Numbered from the stretch's first letter, positions 44,836 through 55,041 are shown. The stretch is 64,000 nucleotides of DNA from Gordonia pseudamarae (GCF_025273675.1 NZ_CP045809.1:2480001-2544000); one strand, 5' to 3'. Translations and numbers: made by a program. Notes: generated by a model not told the origin, from the sequence alone.

Positions 44836-45666
44836 TCAGGTGGCGGAGATGACCCCGGTCGAGAGCAGGATGATGATCGTGACACCCAGGATGATGCGGT
44901 ACCCGCCGAACCAGTTCATCGAATGCTTGCTGACGAACTGCAACAGCCAGGCGATCGAGGCATAACCGACGACGAAGGCGATCAGCGTGGCCACCAGCAG
45001 TTGCGATCCGCTGGCCTCCATACCGTCGCCGCTGGGATTGAACGCATCGGGCAGTGAGAACAGGCCCGAGGCGGTGACCGCGGGAATCGCCAGCAGGAAG
45101 GAGAACCGGAACGCCGCCTCACGGTTGAGTCCGAGGAACAGGCCCGCGCTCGCGGTGGCCCCGGAACGGGACACACCCGGAATCAGCGCCAGACACTGCG
45201 CCGAGCCCATCACCAGCCCGTCCTTCAGCGTGAGCTGTTCGAGCGAGCGCTCCTTGGTGCTGTAGCGTTCGGCGATCCAGAATACGACGGCGAACAGGAT
45301 CAACACTGTAGCCACGAGCCACAGGTTGCGGCCCGTCGTGCGGATCTGGTCCTTGAACAGCAACCCGAGGATGCCGATCGGGATGGTGGCGAGAATCACG
45401 TACCAGCCGATCCGGTAGTCCAGCCCGCGCTGCTGCTTGTCGGCGAGACCACGGAACCACGCGGCGACGATCCGCACGATGTCCTTGAAGAAGAACACCA
45501 GCACCGCAGCCTCCGTACCCAGCTGGGTGACTGCGGTGAACGAGGCACCCGCGTCCTCGCCGAACCACAATTCGGAGACGATCCGCAGATGCCCCGACGA
45601 GGAGATGGGCAAGAACTCGGTCAATCCTTGGACGGCCCCGAGAACAATCGACTGGGCCCACGTCAT
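44836..45666 (-). CDS. uppP: Undecaprenyl-diphosphatase (UppP/BacA)
   Basis: A 276-residue membrane enzyme converting undecaprenyl (decaprenyl) diphosphate to the monophosphate so that the carrier can be reused in cell-wall synthesis; increased dosage gives bacitracin resistance in other bacteria. Motifs are [11 protein letters not shown] (17-27), [12 protein letters not shown], and [13 protein letters not shown]. About eight hydrophobic helices are visible. The ATG at 45666 matches the family opening ([20 protein letters not shown]). The GTG 12 nt upstream is less likely. It is divergent from the lipoprotein gene and lies upstream of the phosphatase by 70 bp. Confidence 0.94.
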   Translation of the reverse strand: MTWAQSIVLGAVQGLTEFLPISSSGHLRIVSELWFGEDAGASFTAVTQLGTEAAVLVFFFKDIVRIVAAWFRGLADKQQRGLDYRIGWYVILATIPIGILGLLFKDQIRTTGRNLWLVATVLILFAVVFWIAERYSTKERSLEQLTLKDGLVMGSAQCLALIPGVSRSGATASAGLFLGLNREAAFRFSFLLAIPAVTASGLFSLPDAFNPSGDGMEASGSQLLVATLIAFVVGYASIAWLLQFVSKHSMNWFGGYRIILGVTIIILLSTGVISAT

Positions 45667-45801
45667 GGTGTCGGTCACGGCGCCCGATGCTACTTGCCTC
45701 CCGGCACCACGCAATCCTCGGACGCCCGGTGCGGTGGCGTGAATCGCCCGAACGCACGCCGATTTGCATACCCGAGCCGGGCACGCGGCAAGATGGACGG
45801 C

Positions 45802-46935
45802 ATGCCTGCAGCCCGTTCCGGTGTCCGCCCCCGTCCACGCGCACTTCTGACCGGGTGCGCGGTGGCCGTGGCGTGCGCGCTCACCGTCACCGCCTGCGGT
45901 GGTTCGGACGACGGGACACCCGACGTACCCACCGTCACCCCGGCGTCGGCGGTCGCCGCACCGGAGGCCGCCACCGCAACACCGTTGGGCACCGTGATCA
46001 CCGCCGCCACCGGCACGGCGATCGCGGCGACCCACGGGCGCTTCTACGTGCTCTCCGACGACGGAACCACCGTCCTGCGTTTCGACCGCACCGGCGTCAC
46101 CGGACCGGGCACACCGAGCGCCCGGATCACCACCCCGGCCCTGACCACGCTCATCGCCGCCGCCGACGGCACACTGATCGGTGCCGGACCCGACGTCCTG
46201 GTCCGCATCGGGACCGACAACGCCGTCTCGCCCACCACACGGACCGGCGTCGCCGACCCGACCGTGATCGCGCACACCGCCGACGGCCGCGTGCTCGTCG
46301 GAACGGCATCGGGATCGGTCGTCGTGTTCGGCAAGGACCTGGCCCGGATGCGCACCATCACCGGTTTCGTCCGCGTCGACGGCCTCACGGTGTCCCCGCC
46401 CGGCGCCGACCTCGATGACGAACAGGTGGTGGTCCTCGACCGTGCCCAGTCGTCGGTGACCCCGATCGACATCGGGGACGGTTCCAAGGGGGCGGCACTG
46501 CGCTCGGGCAACGGCGCCACCACGTCCACCGTCGACAGCTACGGCCGCGTGCTCGTGGCCAACACCCGCGATGGCGAAATCCTGGGCTTCTTCGGCAAAC
46601 CGATCATCAACCGCTTCCGTTACCCGGTGCCCGGGTCGCCGTACGGTTTGGCGTGGGATCACAAGCGCGGGCTGCTGTGGGTGAGCGCGACCGCGATCAA
46701 CGAGCTCATCGGCTACGACCTGGCCGACGGCGAACCCGCCGAACGGTACCGGGCGCCCACGGTGCTCCAGCCCGACAACCTCGGCGTCGACGAGTCGACC
46801 GGCACGATCTACGTTCTCTCGGCCCGCAGCGGCGGTGTGCAGATCATCGACCCCACCCTCGCGCTTCCCACGGCAGCACCCACCACCCCGCGCACGGTAT
46901 CACCCGGAACCACCACGACGGAGGCACCGCGGTGA
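45802..46935 (+). CDS. LppL-like lipoprotein with beta-propeller-like repeats
   Basis: A 377-residue exported protein. The lipoprotein signal ends at VTACGG, with the lipidated Cys near residue 29. The rest has strands resembling a six-bladed propeller: [79 protein letters not shown]. The C-terminus is Pro/Thr-rich. In mycobacteria LppL occupies this place between uppP and pyrD. An in-frame ATG 9 nt upstream (45793) is possible. Function unknown. It precedes the small DUF5703 protein by a stop/start overlap. Confidence 0.83.
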   Translation: MPAARSGVRPRPRALLTGCAVAVACALTVTACGGSDDGTPDVPTVTPASAVAAPEAATATPLGTVITAATGTAIAATHGRFYVLSDDGTTVLRFDRTGVTGPGTPSARITTPALTTLIAAADGTLIGAGPDVLVRIGTDNAVSPTTRTGVADPTVIAHTADGRVLVGTASGSVVVFGKDLARMRTITGFVRVDGLTVSPPGADLDDEQVVVLDRAQSSVTPIDIGDGSKGAALRSGNGATTSTVDSYGRVLVANTRDGEILGFFGKPIINRFRYPVPGSPYGLAWDHKRGLLWVSATAINELIGYDLADGEPAERYRAPTVLQPDNLGVDESTGTIYVLSARSGGVQIIDPTLALPTAAPTTPRTVSPGTTTTEAPR

Positions 46936-47237
46936 GTGCCTCGGCGCGGTACGGGTCCCGCTATCCGCGCGGCTGGGAACGGTCGTCGGAGACGGTCGAG
47001 ACGGTGCTGCTGACACTGCCCCCGGACGTCACCCGGATCACCGCATCGATGCGGCTGTCGATCGAGGCCGAGTTCGGCGGCTGGGAACTGTCGCGGGTGC
47101 GCCTGTACTCCGACGGCACCCGGAAGGTGCTGTTGCGCCGCAAGAAGACCAGACCCGGTGACCGGACAGTCGGAACCGACAACCGGGACACCCACGACCG
47201 GGACACCCACGACTCTGGGGAGGCGCAAGCATGCTGA
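46932..47237 (+). CDS. DUF5703-like small protein with a C-terminal NRDTH repeat
   Basis: A 101-residue actinobacterial protein. [20 protein letters not shown] and the strands [39 protein letters not shown] fit DUF5703. The tail contains a short direct repeat, [13 protein letters not shown], encoded by two copies of GGGACACCCACGAC. GTG start overlaps the lipoprotein stop (GTGA), and the stop overlaps the pyrD start. Likely cotranslated with both. Function unknown. Confidence 0.78.
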   Translation: MSASARYGSRYPRGWERSSETVETVLLTLPPDVTRITASMRLSIEAEFGGWELSRVRLYSDGTRKVLLRRKKTRPGDRTVGTDNRDTHDRDTHDSGEAQAC

Positions 47238-48340
47238 GCCGAATCAACGCACTGATCTACCCGCTGCTGCTCAAGGTGATGTTCCTGGTCGATCCCGAAC
47301 GCATCCACCACATCATCAGCCGGGTGCTGTCGCTGGCCGGGTCCACCCAGCTGATCAGCTACCCGCTGTCCAAGGTGTTCGGGCACCACGACCCTGTGCT
47401 GCACCAGCGGGTGTTCGGTGTCGATTTCCCGGCGCCACTCGGCCTGGCCGCGGGATTCGACAAGTCGGCATCGGCGATCAATGTGTGGGGGCAGATCGGT
47501 TTCGGCCACGCCGAGGTCGGCACCATCACCGGTCAGGCCCAGCCGGGTAACCCGCGGCCGCGCCTGTTCCGGCTGCCCGACGACCGGGCACTGATCAACC
47601 GGATGGGCTTCAACAACCCCGGATCCGGCACGGCAACAACCCATCTCACCAAAACCAGGCGAGGGCCGGTAAGTGTGCCGATCGGCGCCAATATCGGCAA
47701 GACCAAAGTGGTGCCCGTCGATGACGCCGTCGACGACTACCGTCTGTCGGCGCGCTCCCTCGGACCGCTCGCCGATTTCGTCGTCGTCAACGTCAGTTCA
47801 CCCAACACGCCCGGTCTGCGCGATCTGCAGGCCGTCGACTCGCTGCGGCCGATCCTGGCCGGTGTCCTCGATGAGGTGAACGTTCCGGTGCTGGTCAAGA
47901 TCGCCCCCGACCTCGCCGACGACGACGTCGATGCCGTCGCCGACCTGGCCGTCGACCTCGGTCTGGCCGGGATCGTCGCCACCAACACCACCATCTCGCG
48001 GGCCGGGCTGAGCACCCCGGCCGCGCAGATCGAGGCCCTGGGTGCGGGTGGGCTGTCCGGTCCCCCGGTCGCCGACCGGTCATTGCAGGTGCTGCGCCGC
48101 CTGTACGCGCGCGTCGGCGGCAAACTCGCACTCGTCAGTGTCGGCGGAATCAGCACCCCCGACCAGGCCTGGGAACGAATCCTCGCCGGTGCCGACCTCC
48201 TGCAGATCTACACCGGCTTCATCTACGGTGGGCCGGTCCTGGTCAAGGAGATCAACGACGGCCTCGCCGCACGCGTCAAGGCGGCCGGTTTCACGAGTCT
48301 GTCCGACGCCGTCGGCGCCGGACATTCCGGCAACAACTGA
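47231..48340 (+). CDS. pyrD: Dihydroorotate dehydrogenase (quinone), class 2
   Basis: A 369-residue FMN enzyme that oxidises dihydroorotate to orotate using membrane quinone. N-terminal hydrophobic helices ([20 protein letters not shown]) make it class 2. The catalytic Ser lies in [11 protein letters not shown] (187-197). FMN/orotate contacts include [16 protein letters not shown]-like [17 protein letters not shown] and [16 protein letters not shown] 7 nt upstream supports the ATG. The end of the gene is followed by a strong hairpin. Last gene of the lipoprotein-DUF5703-pyrD set. Confidence 0.96.
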   Translation: MLSRINALIYPLLLKVMFLVDPERIHHIISRVLSLAGSTQLISYPLSKVFGHHDPVLHQRVFGVDFPAPLGLAAGFDKSASAINVWGQIGFGHAEVGTITGQAQPGNPRPRLFRLPDDRALINRMGFNNPGSGTATTHLTKTRRGPVSVPIGANIGKTKVVPVDDAVDDYRLSARSLGPLADFVVVNVSSPNTPGLRDLQAVDSLRPILAGVLDEVNVPVLVKIAPDLADDDVDAVADLAVDLGLAGIVATNTTISRAGLSTPAAQIEALGAGGLSGPPVADRSLQVLRRLYARVGGKLALVSVGGISTPDQAWERILAGADLLQIYTGFIYGGPVLVKEINDGLAARVKAAGFTSLSDAVGAGHSGNN

Positions 48341-48395
48341 GCCCCGGGGCTACCAGGCCCGGGAGCAGCTGAGCCGGTCAACAATTCAGGCCGAC

Positions 48396-48442
48396 CACTT
48401 CAGGCCCGCCGTACACCGGCGTACACCGGCGGGCCTGAAGTG
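48396..48442. terminator. Bidirectional terminator hairpin between pyrD and the PEBP gene
   Basis: CACTTCAGGCCCGCCG (48396-48411) pairs perfectly over 16 bp with CGGCGGGCCTGAAGTG (48427-48442), loop of 15 nt. The GTACACCGGC 10-mer is present twice inside (48411-48420 and 48421-48430). It lies between convergent pyrD and the PEBP gene, whose stop is 5 bp away, so it can serve both. No T-run follows, as usual for high-GC actinobacterial terminators. Confidence 0.75.
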
Positions 48443-48446
48443 CAGC

Positions 48447-48992
48447 TCAGACGTCTTCGGCGGCCTGCTCATAGGTGCCGACGACGACCGCGCGGGCGAT
48501 CGCGTGCGAGAACAGGTTGAACCCCAGATATGCCGGGGTGGCTCCCTCGGGCAGGCCGAGCGAGGGCACGTCGACGGCGTGCACGGCCACGAAGTAGCGG
48601 TGCGGTCCGTGCCCGGGCGGCGGTGCCGCACCCACGAAGCGGGCCAGCGAGGCATCGCTGTTGAGCGTGACGGCCCCCGCGGGCAGCCCGCTGCCGGTCT
48701 CATCACCCGCACCTTCGGCCAGCTCGGTCACCGATACCGGGATGTCGGCGACGGCCCAATGCCAGAAACCGGATGCGGTGGGTGCGTCGGGGTCGTAGAC
48801 GGTGACGGCGAAGCTCTGCGTCTCGGCGGGAAAGCCCGACCACGACAGCTGCGGTGACAGATCCCGGCCACCGGCTCCCATCAGCCCACTGACCTGGGCA
48901 TTGGCCAATGGTTGACCGTCGGTGATGCTCGACGAGGTGAGGGTGAAACCGGGCAACTGCGGCAGAGCCGCGTACGGGTCGAACGACGACAT
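48447..48992 (-). CDS. PEBP-family (YbhB/YbcL) protein
   Basis: A 181-residue phosphatidylethanolamine-binding-protein fold. [20 protein letters not shown] (46-65), [19 protein letters not shown] with the anion-pocket His, and [19 protein letters not shown] are family motifs. The bacterial role is unsettled (kinase-inhibitor-like by name only). AAGGAG 10 nt upstream supports the ATG at 48992. In M. tuberculosis the homologue lies at the same place relative to pyrD. Soluble, no signal peptide. Confidence 0.9.
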   Translation of the reverse strand: MSSFDPYAALPQLPGFTLTSSSITDGQPLANAQVSGLMGAGGRDLSPQLSWSGFPAETQSFAVTVYDPDAPTASGFWHWAVADIPVSVTELAEGAGDETGSGLPAGAVTLNSDASLARFVGAAPPPGHGPHRYFVAVHAVDVPSLGLPEGATPAYLGFNLFSHAIARAVVVGTYEQAAEDV

Positions 48993-49101
48993 CGAAAACC
49001 TCTCCTTGGGGATGACTCGGGATACTCGGAAATCGGGTGATTCGGAAAGCTGGCGCGACGGGCCACGGATGACTCCGGCACCGTCAACACTAGTGGCCCG
49101 G

Positions 49102-50448
49102 TCAGCTGTGCAGCAGGAAGTGTTCCAACACCCGCGTTCCGAACAGCAACGACTCGACCGGCACCCGCTCGTCGACACCGTGGAACAGTGCCGCGAAGTC
49201 CAGATCCGGCGGCAGTTGCAGCGGCGCGAAGCCAAAGCAGCGGATCCCGAGCTTGGCGAACGCCTTCGCGTCGGTACCGCCCGACAGCATGTACGGAACC
49301 GTCTTGCCCAGCGGGTCGTGGGCCAGGATCGCCTCGTTCATGGCGTCGACGAGGTGCCCGTCGAACGTCGTCTCGTACGAGTCGAGGTGGGTGATCCATT
49401 CGCGCGTGACGTCGGGCCCGATGAGTTCGTCGATCTCCGCCTCGAACGCGGCCTGGCGGCCGGGCAGCACCCGGCAGTCGATGACGGCCTCGGCCTTCTG
49501 CGGGATCACGTTGGCCTTGTAACCGGCCTTGAGCATCGTCGGGTTGGCGGTGTCGCGCAGGGTGGCGCCGATGATGCGGGCCAGATTGCCCAGCTTGAAC
49601 AGCGCGGTCTCCAGGTCGGGGGTGTCCGGGCTCAGATCCAGTCCGGTCTCGGCCGACACCTCCGCCAGGAACTGCGACACCGACTCGGTCATCACCAGCG
49701 GGAATGTGTGCCGGCCGATCCGGGCCACGGCCTCGGCGATCGCGGTGACCGCGTTGTCGGCGTGCAGGAACGACCCGTGACCGGCCGTGGCGTCGGCGGT
49801 CAGGCGCATCCACGCCAGCCCCTTCTCCGCGGTCTCCACCAGATACAGGCGCCGCTGGGTGCCGTCGGGCCGATCGACGGTCAGCGAGAAGCCGCCGACC
49901 TCACCCACGGCCTCGGTGACACCCTCGAACAGGTCGGGCCGGTTCTCGACCAGCCAGTGCGAGCCCCATGTGCCACCGGCCTCCTCGTCGGCGACGAACG
50001 CGAACAGGATGTCGCGCGGCGGTACGGTGCCGTCGCGTTTGAACTGTCGCGCCAGCGCCAGCGCCATGCCGACCATGTCTTTCATGTCGACCGCGCCGCG
50101 GCCCCAGATGTAGCCGTCGGAGACCGAGCCGGAGAACGGGTGCACGCTCCAGTCGGCGGGTTCGGCGGGCACCACGTCGAGGTGGGTGTGCAGCAGCAGT
50201 GCACCGCGGGTGTCGGCGGGATCGCCCTTGAGCCGGGCGAAGACATTGCCGCGCCCGGGTTGGCCGGATTCGACGTACTCGGTGACGTAGCCGACCTCCT
50301 CGAGGAGACCGGCGACCCACGTGGCGCATTCCTCCTCGCCCTTGGTGGTGCTGAGCTCGCCGGTATTGCTGGTGTCGAACCTGATCAGACGGCTCACCAG
50401 GTCGACCACTTCGTCCACCGCGCTGGGCGTGCTGCTGGGGGTGCTCAC
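49102..50448 (-). CDS. M20-family metallopeptidase/dipeptidase
   Basis: A 448-residue zinc hydrolase of the ArgE/DapE/CPG2 group. Metal ligands and catalytic residues lie in [27 protein letters not shown] and [15 protein letters not shown]. The lid/dimer domain separates these from a C-terminal His in [15 protein letters not shown] and GFAP. It cleaves small peptides or N-acyl amino acids; the substrate is not deducible. Same place as the Rv2141c-type gene of mycobacteria. Divergent from the tRNA gene across about 110 bp. Confidence 0.9.
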   Translation of the reverse strand: MSTPSSTPSAVDEVVDLVSRLIRFDTSNTGELSTTKGEEECATWVAGLLEEVGYVTEYVESGQPGRGNVFARLKGDPADTRGALLLHTHLDVVPAEPADWSVHPFSGSVSDGYIWGRGAVDMKDMVGMALALARQFKRDGTVPPRDILFAFVADEEAGGTWGSHWLVENRPDLFEGVTEAVGEVGGFSLTVDRPDGTQRRLYLVETAEKGLAWMRLTADATAGHGSFLHADNAVTAIAEAVARIGRHTFPLVMTESVSQFLAEVSAETGLDLSPDTPDLETALFKLGNLARIIGATLRDTANPTMLKAGYKANVIPQKAEAVIDCRVLPGRQAAFEAEIDELIGPDVTREWITHLDSYETTFDGHLVDAMNEAILAHDPLGKTVPYMLSGGTDAKAFAKLGIRCFGFAPLQLPPDLDFAALFHGVDERVPVESLLFGTRVLEHFLLHS

Positions 50449-50557
50449 CCCCTTTTACTACGTGATTTGGGGAACGGGGGCAACCTCGGTTACTGTAATC
50501 CAGCCGGTGCGAGAACGGCCTCCACGAGGAGGCGGGGCGAGCGGAGGCAACCACCTT

Positions 50558-50646
50558 GTCCGGGTGGCGGAATGGCAGACGCGCTAGCTTGAGGTGCTAG
50601 TGCCCTATTAACGGGCGTGGGGGTTCAAGTCCCCCTCCGGACACCA
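50558..50646 (+). tRNA. tRNA-Leu (anticodon GAG)
   Basis: The cloverleaf reads from GTCCGGG (5' acceptor) to TCCGGAC with discriminator A and an encoded CCA. The D arm is GGCGGAATGGCAGACGCGC, the anticodon stem CTAGC/GCTAG encloses TTGAGGT with anticodon GAG, a long variable arm (TGCCCTATTAACGGGCG) marks a class II tRNA-Leu, and GGGGGTTCAAGTCCCCC is the T arm. Confidence 0.97.
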
Positions 50647-50650
50647 CGAG

Positions 50651-50685
50651 AAATCCCCGGATCCACAACGGATCCGGGGATTTTT
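50651..50685 (+). terminator. Intrinsic terminator after tRNA-Leu
   Basis: AAATCCCCGGATCC pairs perfectly with GGATCCGGGGATTT (14 bp, loop ACAAC), followed by TT. It starts 4 nt after the CCA end, so it defines the 3' limit of the tRNA transcript. Confidence 0.9.
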
Positions 50686-50856
50686 CCGTCTTACGGCAGA
50701 GCTGCGATCATCGCCTCATGCGGGCGGGCCGCCGGGGCGTTCGATCGACGGACATGAGCTGTCCGCGACCCACGTCCGGTCGCGGCGGTGTTAGATTCTG
50801 GTGCGTACACCGCCCTGTTCCGGCGGGCCGGGCTTCAGGGGAAAGGTCACTGCCAG

Positions 50857-52503
50857 ATGCACGCAGCCGGAGGATCCGAGATCGCCGGTCACCGGGTGTC
50901 CTCGATTCTCGGTCAGGGCGGAATGGGCACCGTGTACGCCGCACAGCATCCCCGGCTGCCGCGGATGGTCGCGCTCAAGGTGCTCAACGTGCCGGTGTCG
51001 GCCGATCCGTCGTTCCGGCTCCGCTTTCAGCGGGAGGGACAGCTCGCCGCCTCGCTCGAACACCCGCACATCGTGCCCATCTACGACTGCGGCGACGATC
51101 GGGGTCAGCTGTGGCTGAGCATGCGTCTGGTACGCGGCACCACCGCCGCCGCGCAGGTCGCGATCACCCCGCAGGGCATGCCGGTCGAGCCCGTGCTCGA
51201 CATCGTGCGGGCGGTAGCGTCCGCACTCGACTTCGCCAACCGGCGCGGTGTGGTGCACCGGGATGTCAAACCGGCCAACATCCTCATCGACACCGACACC
51301 GGCCAGGTGCTGTTGTCGGACTTCGGCATCGCCCGGCAGATGAGCGGCGACGACGGCCTGACCGCGGCGGGCAGTTTCATCGGCACCTTCGACTACAGCT
51401 CCCCCGAGCAGATCTCCGACGACGACCTCGACGGCCGCAGCGATCAGTACGCCCTGGCGTGTACCGTGGTGCAGCTGCTCACCGGCTGCAAGCCGTTCAC
51501 CGGGCACACCGCGGCCGCGATCATCAAACGGCACCTCGTCGATCCCCCGCCGTCGGTGGCCGCGATGCGGCCAGGGCTACCCGCTGCCGTCGACCCGGTG
51601 TTCAACCGGGCCCTGGCCAAACGGCCCGCGGACCGCTACCGCTCATGCGCCGATTTCGCCAAGGAGCTCGCGGCGGCGTTGCACACCGCCGCCGCACCCA
51701 CGCCGGGCGAGGCGCCCACGCAGCTGATCAGTACCGGCGAGGCCACCCGGATCACCACCTCAATCAACTACGAGTTCGTTGGTGAGGCACAGACATTCAC
51801 CTACACCGTCGCGGACGTGACGCACACGGTGACGTTGCGCCGCATCCGGGCCACCCGTGACCTGCCGCAGCATCGGGTCACCGCGGGCGATCGGGGCGGC
51901 TGGATCCAGTCGCCCGCCAATCTCGTCGATCAGGCCTGGGTCGGCGACGAGGCGTGGGTGGTGGGTTCGGCGCGGGTCCGTGAAAACGCGGCGGTCCGCG
52001 ACAACGCGTTCGTCGGCGATCACGCCGACATCGCGGGGACAGCCCGCGTCGACGGATCCGCGTCGGTGTTCGGTGAGGCACGGGTGCTGGGACAGTCCCG
52101 GATCTCCGACAACTCCGAGATCAACGGACAGGCGATGATCTCCGGGGGTGCCTGGGTACAGGAGGACGCGGTGGTCACCGAGTCGGCGAGCGCCGGCGAC
52201 CACGCCCGGGTCAGCGGCAACGCCCGCGTCGCCGGGGAGGCCAGAATCCGCGACTACGCCAACGTCACCGAGCAGTGCGAGATCTCGGGCCAGGCCCGGG
52301 TCGACGGCCACGCCCGGATCTCGGGTTCGGTGACCGTGACCGGCAAGGCCGCCGTCAGCGACCGGGCCCGCGTGTACGGCCGGGCCCAGATCGCCGACAA
52401 CGCGGTCGTCGCCGACGACGCGTCGGTGTCCGGGGATGCCGTGATCGGTGGCCGCGCGCAGATCCTGGACCAGGAGACAATCACCACCGGCAGCCGGGGC
52501 TGA
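50857..52503 (+). CDS. Serine/threonine protein kinase fused to a left-handed beta-helix domain
   Basis: A 548-residue cytosolic fusion. The kinase domain (1-275) has the Gly loop LGQGGMGTVY (18-27), Lys41 in VALKVL, the catalytic loop HRDVKPAN (134-141), DFG (155-157) and SPEQ; all catalytic residues are present. No membrane helix follows. A linker (about 278-345) leads to GDRGGWIQSPANLVDQAWVG (344-363), the entry motif I know from YdcK-like phage and enterobacterial repeat proteins. Then come about 30 short repeats of A-x-V-x-G/D-x type (ARVRENAAVRDNAFVGDHAD...) to 545, predicting a left-handed beta-helix. The start at 50857 has GGAAAGG about 11 nt upstream; a GTG at 50788 is possible. Confidence 0.85.
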   Translation: MHAAGGSEIAGHRVSSILGQGGMGTVYAAQHPRLPRMVALKVLNVPVSADPSFRLRFQREGQLAASLEHPHIVPIYDCGDDRGQLWLSMRLVRGTTAAAQVAITPQGMPVEPVLDIVRAVASALDFANRRGVVHRDVKPANILIDTDTGQVLLSDFGIARQMSGDDGLTAAGSFIGTFDYSSPEQISDDDLDGRSDQYALACTVVQLLTGCKPFTGHTAAAIIKRHLVDPPPSVAAMRPGLPAAVDPVFNRALAKRPADRYRSCADFAKELAAALHTAAAPTPGEAPTQLISTGEATRITTSINYEFVGEAQTFTYTVADVTHTVTLRRIRATRDLPQHRVTAGDRGGWIQSPANLVDQAWVGDEAWVVGSARVRENAAVRDNAFVGDHADIAGTARVDGSASVFGEARVLGQSRISDNSEINGQAMISGGAWVQEDAVVTESASAGDHARVSGNARVAGEARIRDYANVTEQCEISGQARVDGHARISGSVTVTGKAAVSDRARVYGRAQIADNAVVADDASVSGDAVIGGRAQILDQETITTGSRG

Positions 52504-52529
52504 TCGCCCGAGGCTGGTTGGATGGCCCG

Positions 52530-53657
52530 GTGATTGCGCTCTTCTTCGACTGTGACACCGGCATCGACGATTCGTTGGCACTGCTGTATCTGCTCGGCCG
52601 GCAGGCGGGCATCGCCGCCGACCCCACCGGCGCAAACCCGACCGGCACAGACCCGGCCGCCACGCCGGTGACCCTCGTGGGGATCGCGAGCACCGCCGGA
52701 AACGTGCCCACCGACGTGGTGACCGCCAACAACCTGGCCTGGCTGCGGGTGTGCGGACGCACCGATATCCCCGTCCACCGCGGCGCGGCCGGTCCGCTGG
52801 CCGACGACCTGCGCACCACCGAGGACACACACGGTCCGCGCGGCGTCGGTTACGCCGATCTGCCCGGGCCGGCAACCACCGCGCACCAGCTCGACGCCGC
52901 CGATGCGTGGATCGCGGCCGCCCGGCGCCATCCGGGGACTCTGGTGGGTCTGGTCACCGGCCCGCTGACCTCGCTGGCCACCGCGATCCGGCGTGACCCC
53001 GAACTGCCCGCACTGCTGGGCAGGCTGGTGATCATGGGCGGGGCGTTCCACACACACGGCAACACCACCCCGGTGGCCGAATGGAACGTCAGCGTCGATC
53101 CGGAGGCCGCTGCCGAGGTCTTCGAGGCGTTCAGCGCCCCGCGAACCGTCGACCCGGTGGTGTGCGGGCTCGACATCACCGAATCGATCGCGCTCACCCC
53201 CGCGCACGTCGTGGCCCTCGCCGAGGCGGCGGGCAGCACACCGGCAGAACGTCCGGCGGCGGGCGACCCGCGTGGGCTGCGATCGGCGTCGGACAATCCG
53301 GTGATCCGGTACGTGGTGGACGCGTTGCGGTTCTACTTCGAGTTCCACCACGACCACGACGAGGGATACATCGCCCACCTGCACGACCCGTTCGCGGCGA
53401 TGGTCGCGCTGGATCCGGAGGTCGTCGACACGATCCCCGCGCGGGTGGCGGTCGAGTTGGCGGGCACGCTCACCCGCGGCATGACGGTGGCCGATGAACG
53501 GTCGATGTGGCCGGGCGGGCCGAACGCGCGGATCGCGGTGCGCACCGACACCGAGGCGGTGTTCGCCGAACTGATCGCGGTCATCGGTGGCTATGCCCGC
53601 CGGGTGCACGAGTCGGGGTCCACCCCGGAACACCGCCCACCGCGTGAAGATGGCTAG
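52530..53657 (+). CDS. Inosine/uridine-preferring nucleoside hydrolase
   Basis: A 375-residue nucleoside hydrolase of the IUNH family. DCDTGIDDSLALLYLL (7-22) holds the calcium-binding Asp cluster DTGxDD; GLVTGPLTSLATAI, LVIMGGAFHTHGNTTPVAEW with the substrate Asn, and DPFAAMVALDP complete the site. It splits ribonucleosides to base and ribose in salvage. An insert near 35-48 (AGIAADPTGANPTGTDPAA) breaks the usual length. GTG start 26 bp after the kinase stop suggests an operon, though no functional link with the kinase is evident. Its stop overlaps the exporter start by 8 nt. Confidence 0.87.
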   Translation: MIALFFDCDTGIDDSLALLYLLGRQAGIAADPTGANPTGTDPAATPVTLVGIASTAGNVPTDVVTANNLAWLRVCGRTDIPVHRGAAGPLADDLRTTEDTHGPRGVGYADLPGPATTAHQLDAADAWIAAARRHPGTLVGLVTGPLTSLATAIRRDPELPALLGRLVIMGGAFHTHGNTTPVAEWNVSVDPEAAAEVFEAFSAPRTVDPVVCGLDITESIALTPAHVVALAEAAGSTPAERPAAGDPRGLRSASDNPVIRYVVDALRFYFEFHHDHDEGYIAHLHDPFAAMVALDPEVVDTIPARVAVELAGTLTRGMTVADERSMWPGGPNARIAVRTDTEAVFAELIAVIGGYARRVHESGSTPEHRPPREDG

Positions 53658-54996
53658 GCTACCCTCTGTGCCGGACCGTTCACTTCTGCTCGACATCTCC
53701 CCGCTGCGTGACAGCGCACCTTTCCGACGCATCTTCACCGCGCGCCTGATCTCGCTCGTCGGGATCGGAATGCTGATGGTGTCGGTGCCGATCCAGATGT
53801 ACGAGCTGACAAAGTCGTCGGCGCATGTCGGCGGCGCCACCGCCGCCACCGGCATCAGCACCTTCATCGGCATGATCATCGGCGGGGCGCTGGCCGACAA
53901 GTACGACCGCCGGACCATGATCCTGATCGGCCGGTCCGGGGCGATGCTCGCCTTTACCGGGTTGGCCGCCAACGCGTTCGGCGTGTTCGGCGGCGAACCG
54001 CTGTTCGCGGTCGTGTACGTGTTCGCCGCCGCCGACGGCCTCATCGGGGCCCTGTCGATCGCGGCGCTGATGGCCTCGCTGCCGACCTTGCTGCCGAAGG
54101 AGAAGATGGTCGCGGTCGGCGCGCTCAACTCCGTCTCGGTCCGGATCGGCACCGCCATCTCCCCCGGCATCGCCGGCCTGATCATCTACGCGGTCGGCGT
54201 GAGCTGGACCTATACCGCCGCCGCGGTGCTCTCGGCGATCACCGTGCTGCTGCTGACCGGTCTGCCCTCGATGCCGCCGTCGGCGGCGCACCCGGCCCCC
54301 GGCAATCAGCCCGGAAGTGATCACCACGGGGACGATCAGAACGGGGACGACACGAGCGGGGATGCCGAACCGCCGACGCATTCGATCGGCGCGTTCCTGC
54401 GCACGCAGCGGGTGGTCGGCGGCGTCATGGCGGTCGGCGTGCTGTCGATGTTCGGTGCCGGTGTCATCGCCCTGGTCCCGGCGCTGGCCGACGAACGATT
54501 CTCCGGCGACGAACGGGCCATCGGCTTCGCCTACGCGGCGATGGCGGTCGGTGCACTGGTGGCCGCGTTCACCAGCGGCTGGCTGCCGGGTCTTCGCCGA
54601 CCTGGCCTGGTGCTCCTGAGCGCGCTGATGCTGGTGTTCTGCCTGCACATCCTGTTCGGCCTGACATCGGTGCTGGTGGTGGCGCTGGTTATTCTCGTCG
54701 TGGGTGGCTACGGCGATACCGTGCAGGAGATCCTGCGGTTCTCGCTGATCCAGCACCACACCCCCGGCCCGATCCTCGGGCGTGTCACCGGCCTGTGGAC
54801 CGCCCAGGAGGTCGGTGGTATCACCGTCGGTTCGCTGGTGGCCGGTGTGTACGGCACCATCTGGTCGGCGTCGGATGCGGTGGTCTACTACGGTCTGACA
54901 ATGCTGGTACTGGCGGCGGTCGCGATGGTTCTGCTGGGGCCGCTGCGCCGGGTCGAGGCGCTGTACACCGCACCCGCCATCGACGGTGCTCCCTGA
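53650..54996 (+). CDS. EntS-like MFS siderophore exporter
   Basis: A 448-residue membrane protein with about 12 helices. It resembles the enterobactin exporter EntS: FRRIFTARLISLVGIGMLMV, SVPIQMYELTKSSAHVGG, GGALADKYDRRTMILIGRSG and LGRVTGLWTAQEVGGI. A charged, His/Asp-rich loop of about 35 residues (GNQPGSDHHGDDQNGDDTS...) sits between the two halves. The gene stands beside 2,3-dihydroxybenzoate synthesis genes, which supports export of a catecholate siderophore. A GTG at 53668 (VPDRSLLLDI) is an equally good start and would leave the iron-box candidate just upstream. Confidence 0.85.
   Translation: MARLPSVPDRSLLLDISPLRDSAPFRRIFTARLISLVGIGMLMVSVPIQMYELTKSSAHVGGATAATGISTFIGMIIGGALADKYDRRTMILIGRSGAMLAFTGLAANAFGVFGGEPLFAVVYVFAAADGLIGALSIAALMASLPTLLPKEKMVAVGALNSVSVRIGTAISPGIAGLIIYAVGVSWTYTAAAVLSAITVLLLTGLPSMPPSAAHPAPGNQPGSDHHGDDQNGDDTSGDAEPPTHSIGAFLRTQRVVGGVMAVGVLSMFGAGVIALVPALADERFSGDERAIGFAYAAMAVGALVAAFTSGWLPGLRRPGLVLLSALMLVFCLHILFGLTSVLVVALVILVVGGYGDTVQEILRFSLIQHHTPGPILGRVTGLWTAQEVGGITVGSLVAGVYGTIWSASDAVVYYGLTMLVLAAVAMVLLGPLRRVEALYTAPAIDGAP
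53654..53667. promoter_or_regulatory. Candidate iron box at the EntS-like exporter start
   Basis: CTAGGCTACCCTCT shares 11 of 14 bases with the box between entE and entB (TGAGGCTACCCTCA). It ends immediately before the GTG at 53668. It lies within the end of the nucleoside hydrolase gene, so selection on the coding frame may partly explain it. Confidence 0.4.
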
Positions 54997-55041
54997 CGAG
55001 CGCCGGGTCTCCCGGCCCGGTGGTCGTCGGCCCTGTGGTCG

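Noticed and set aside
48411..48430. GTACACCGGC tandem as an operator
   Set aside because: The two 10-mers lie in the loop and stem base of the pyrD terminator hairpin and are better explained as part of it.
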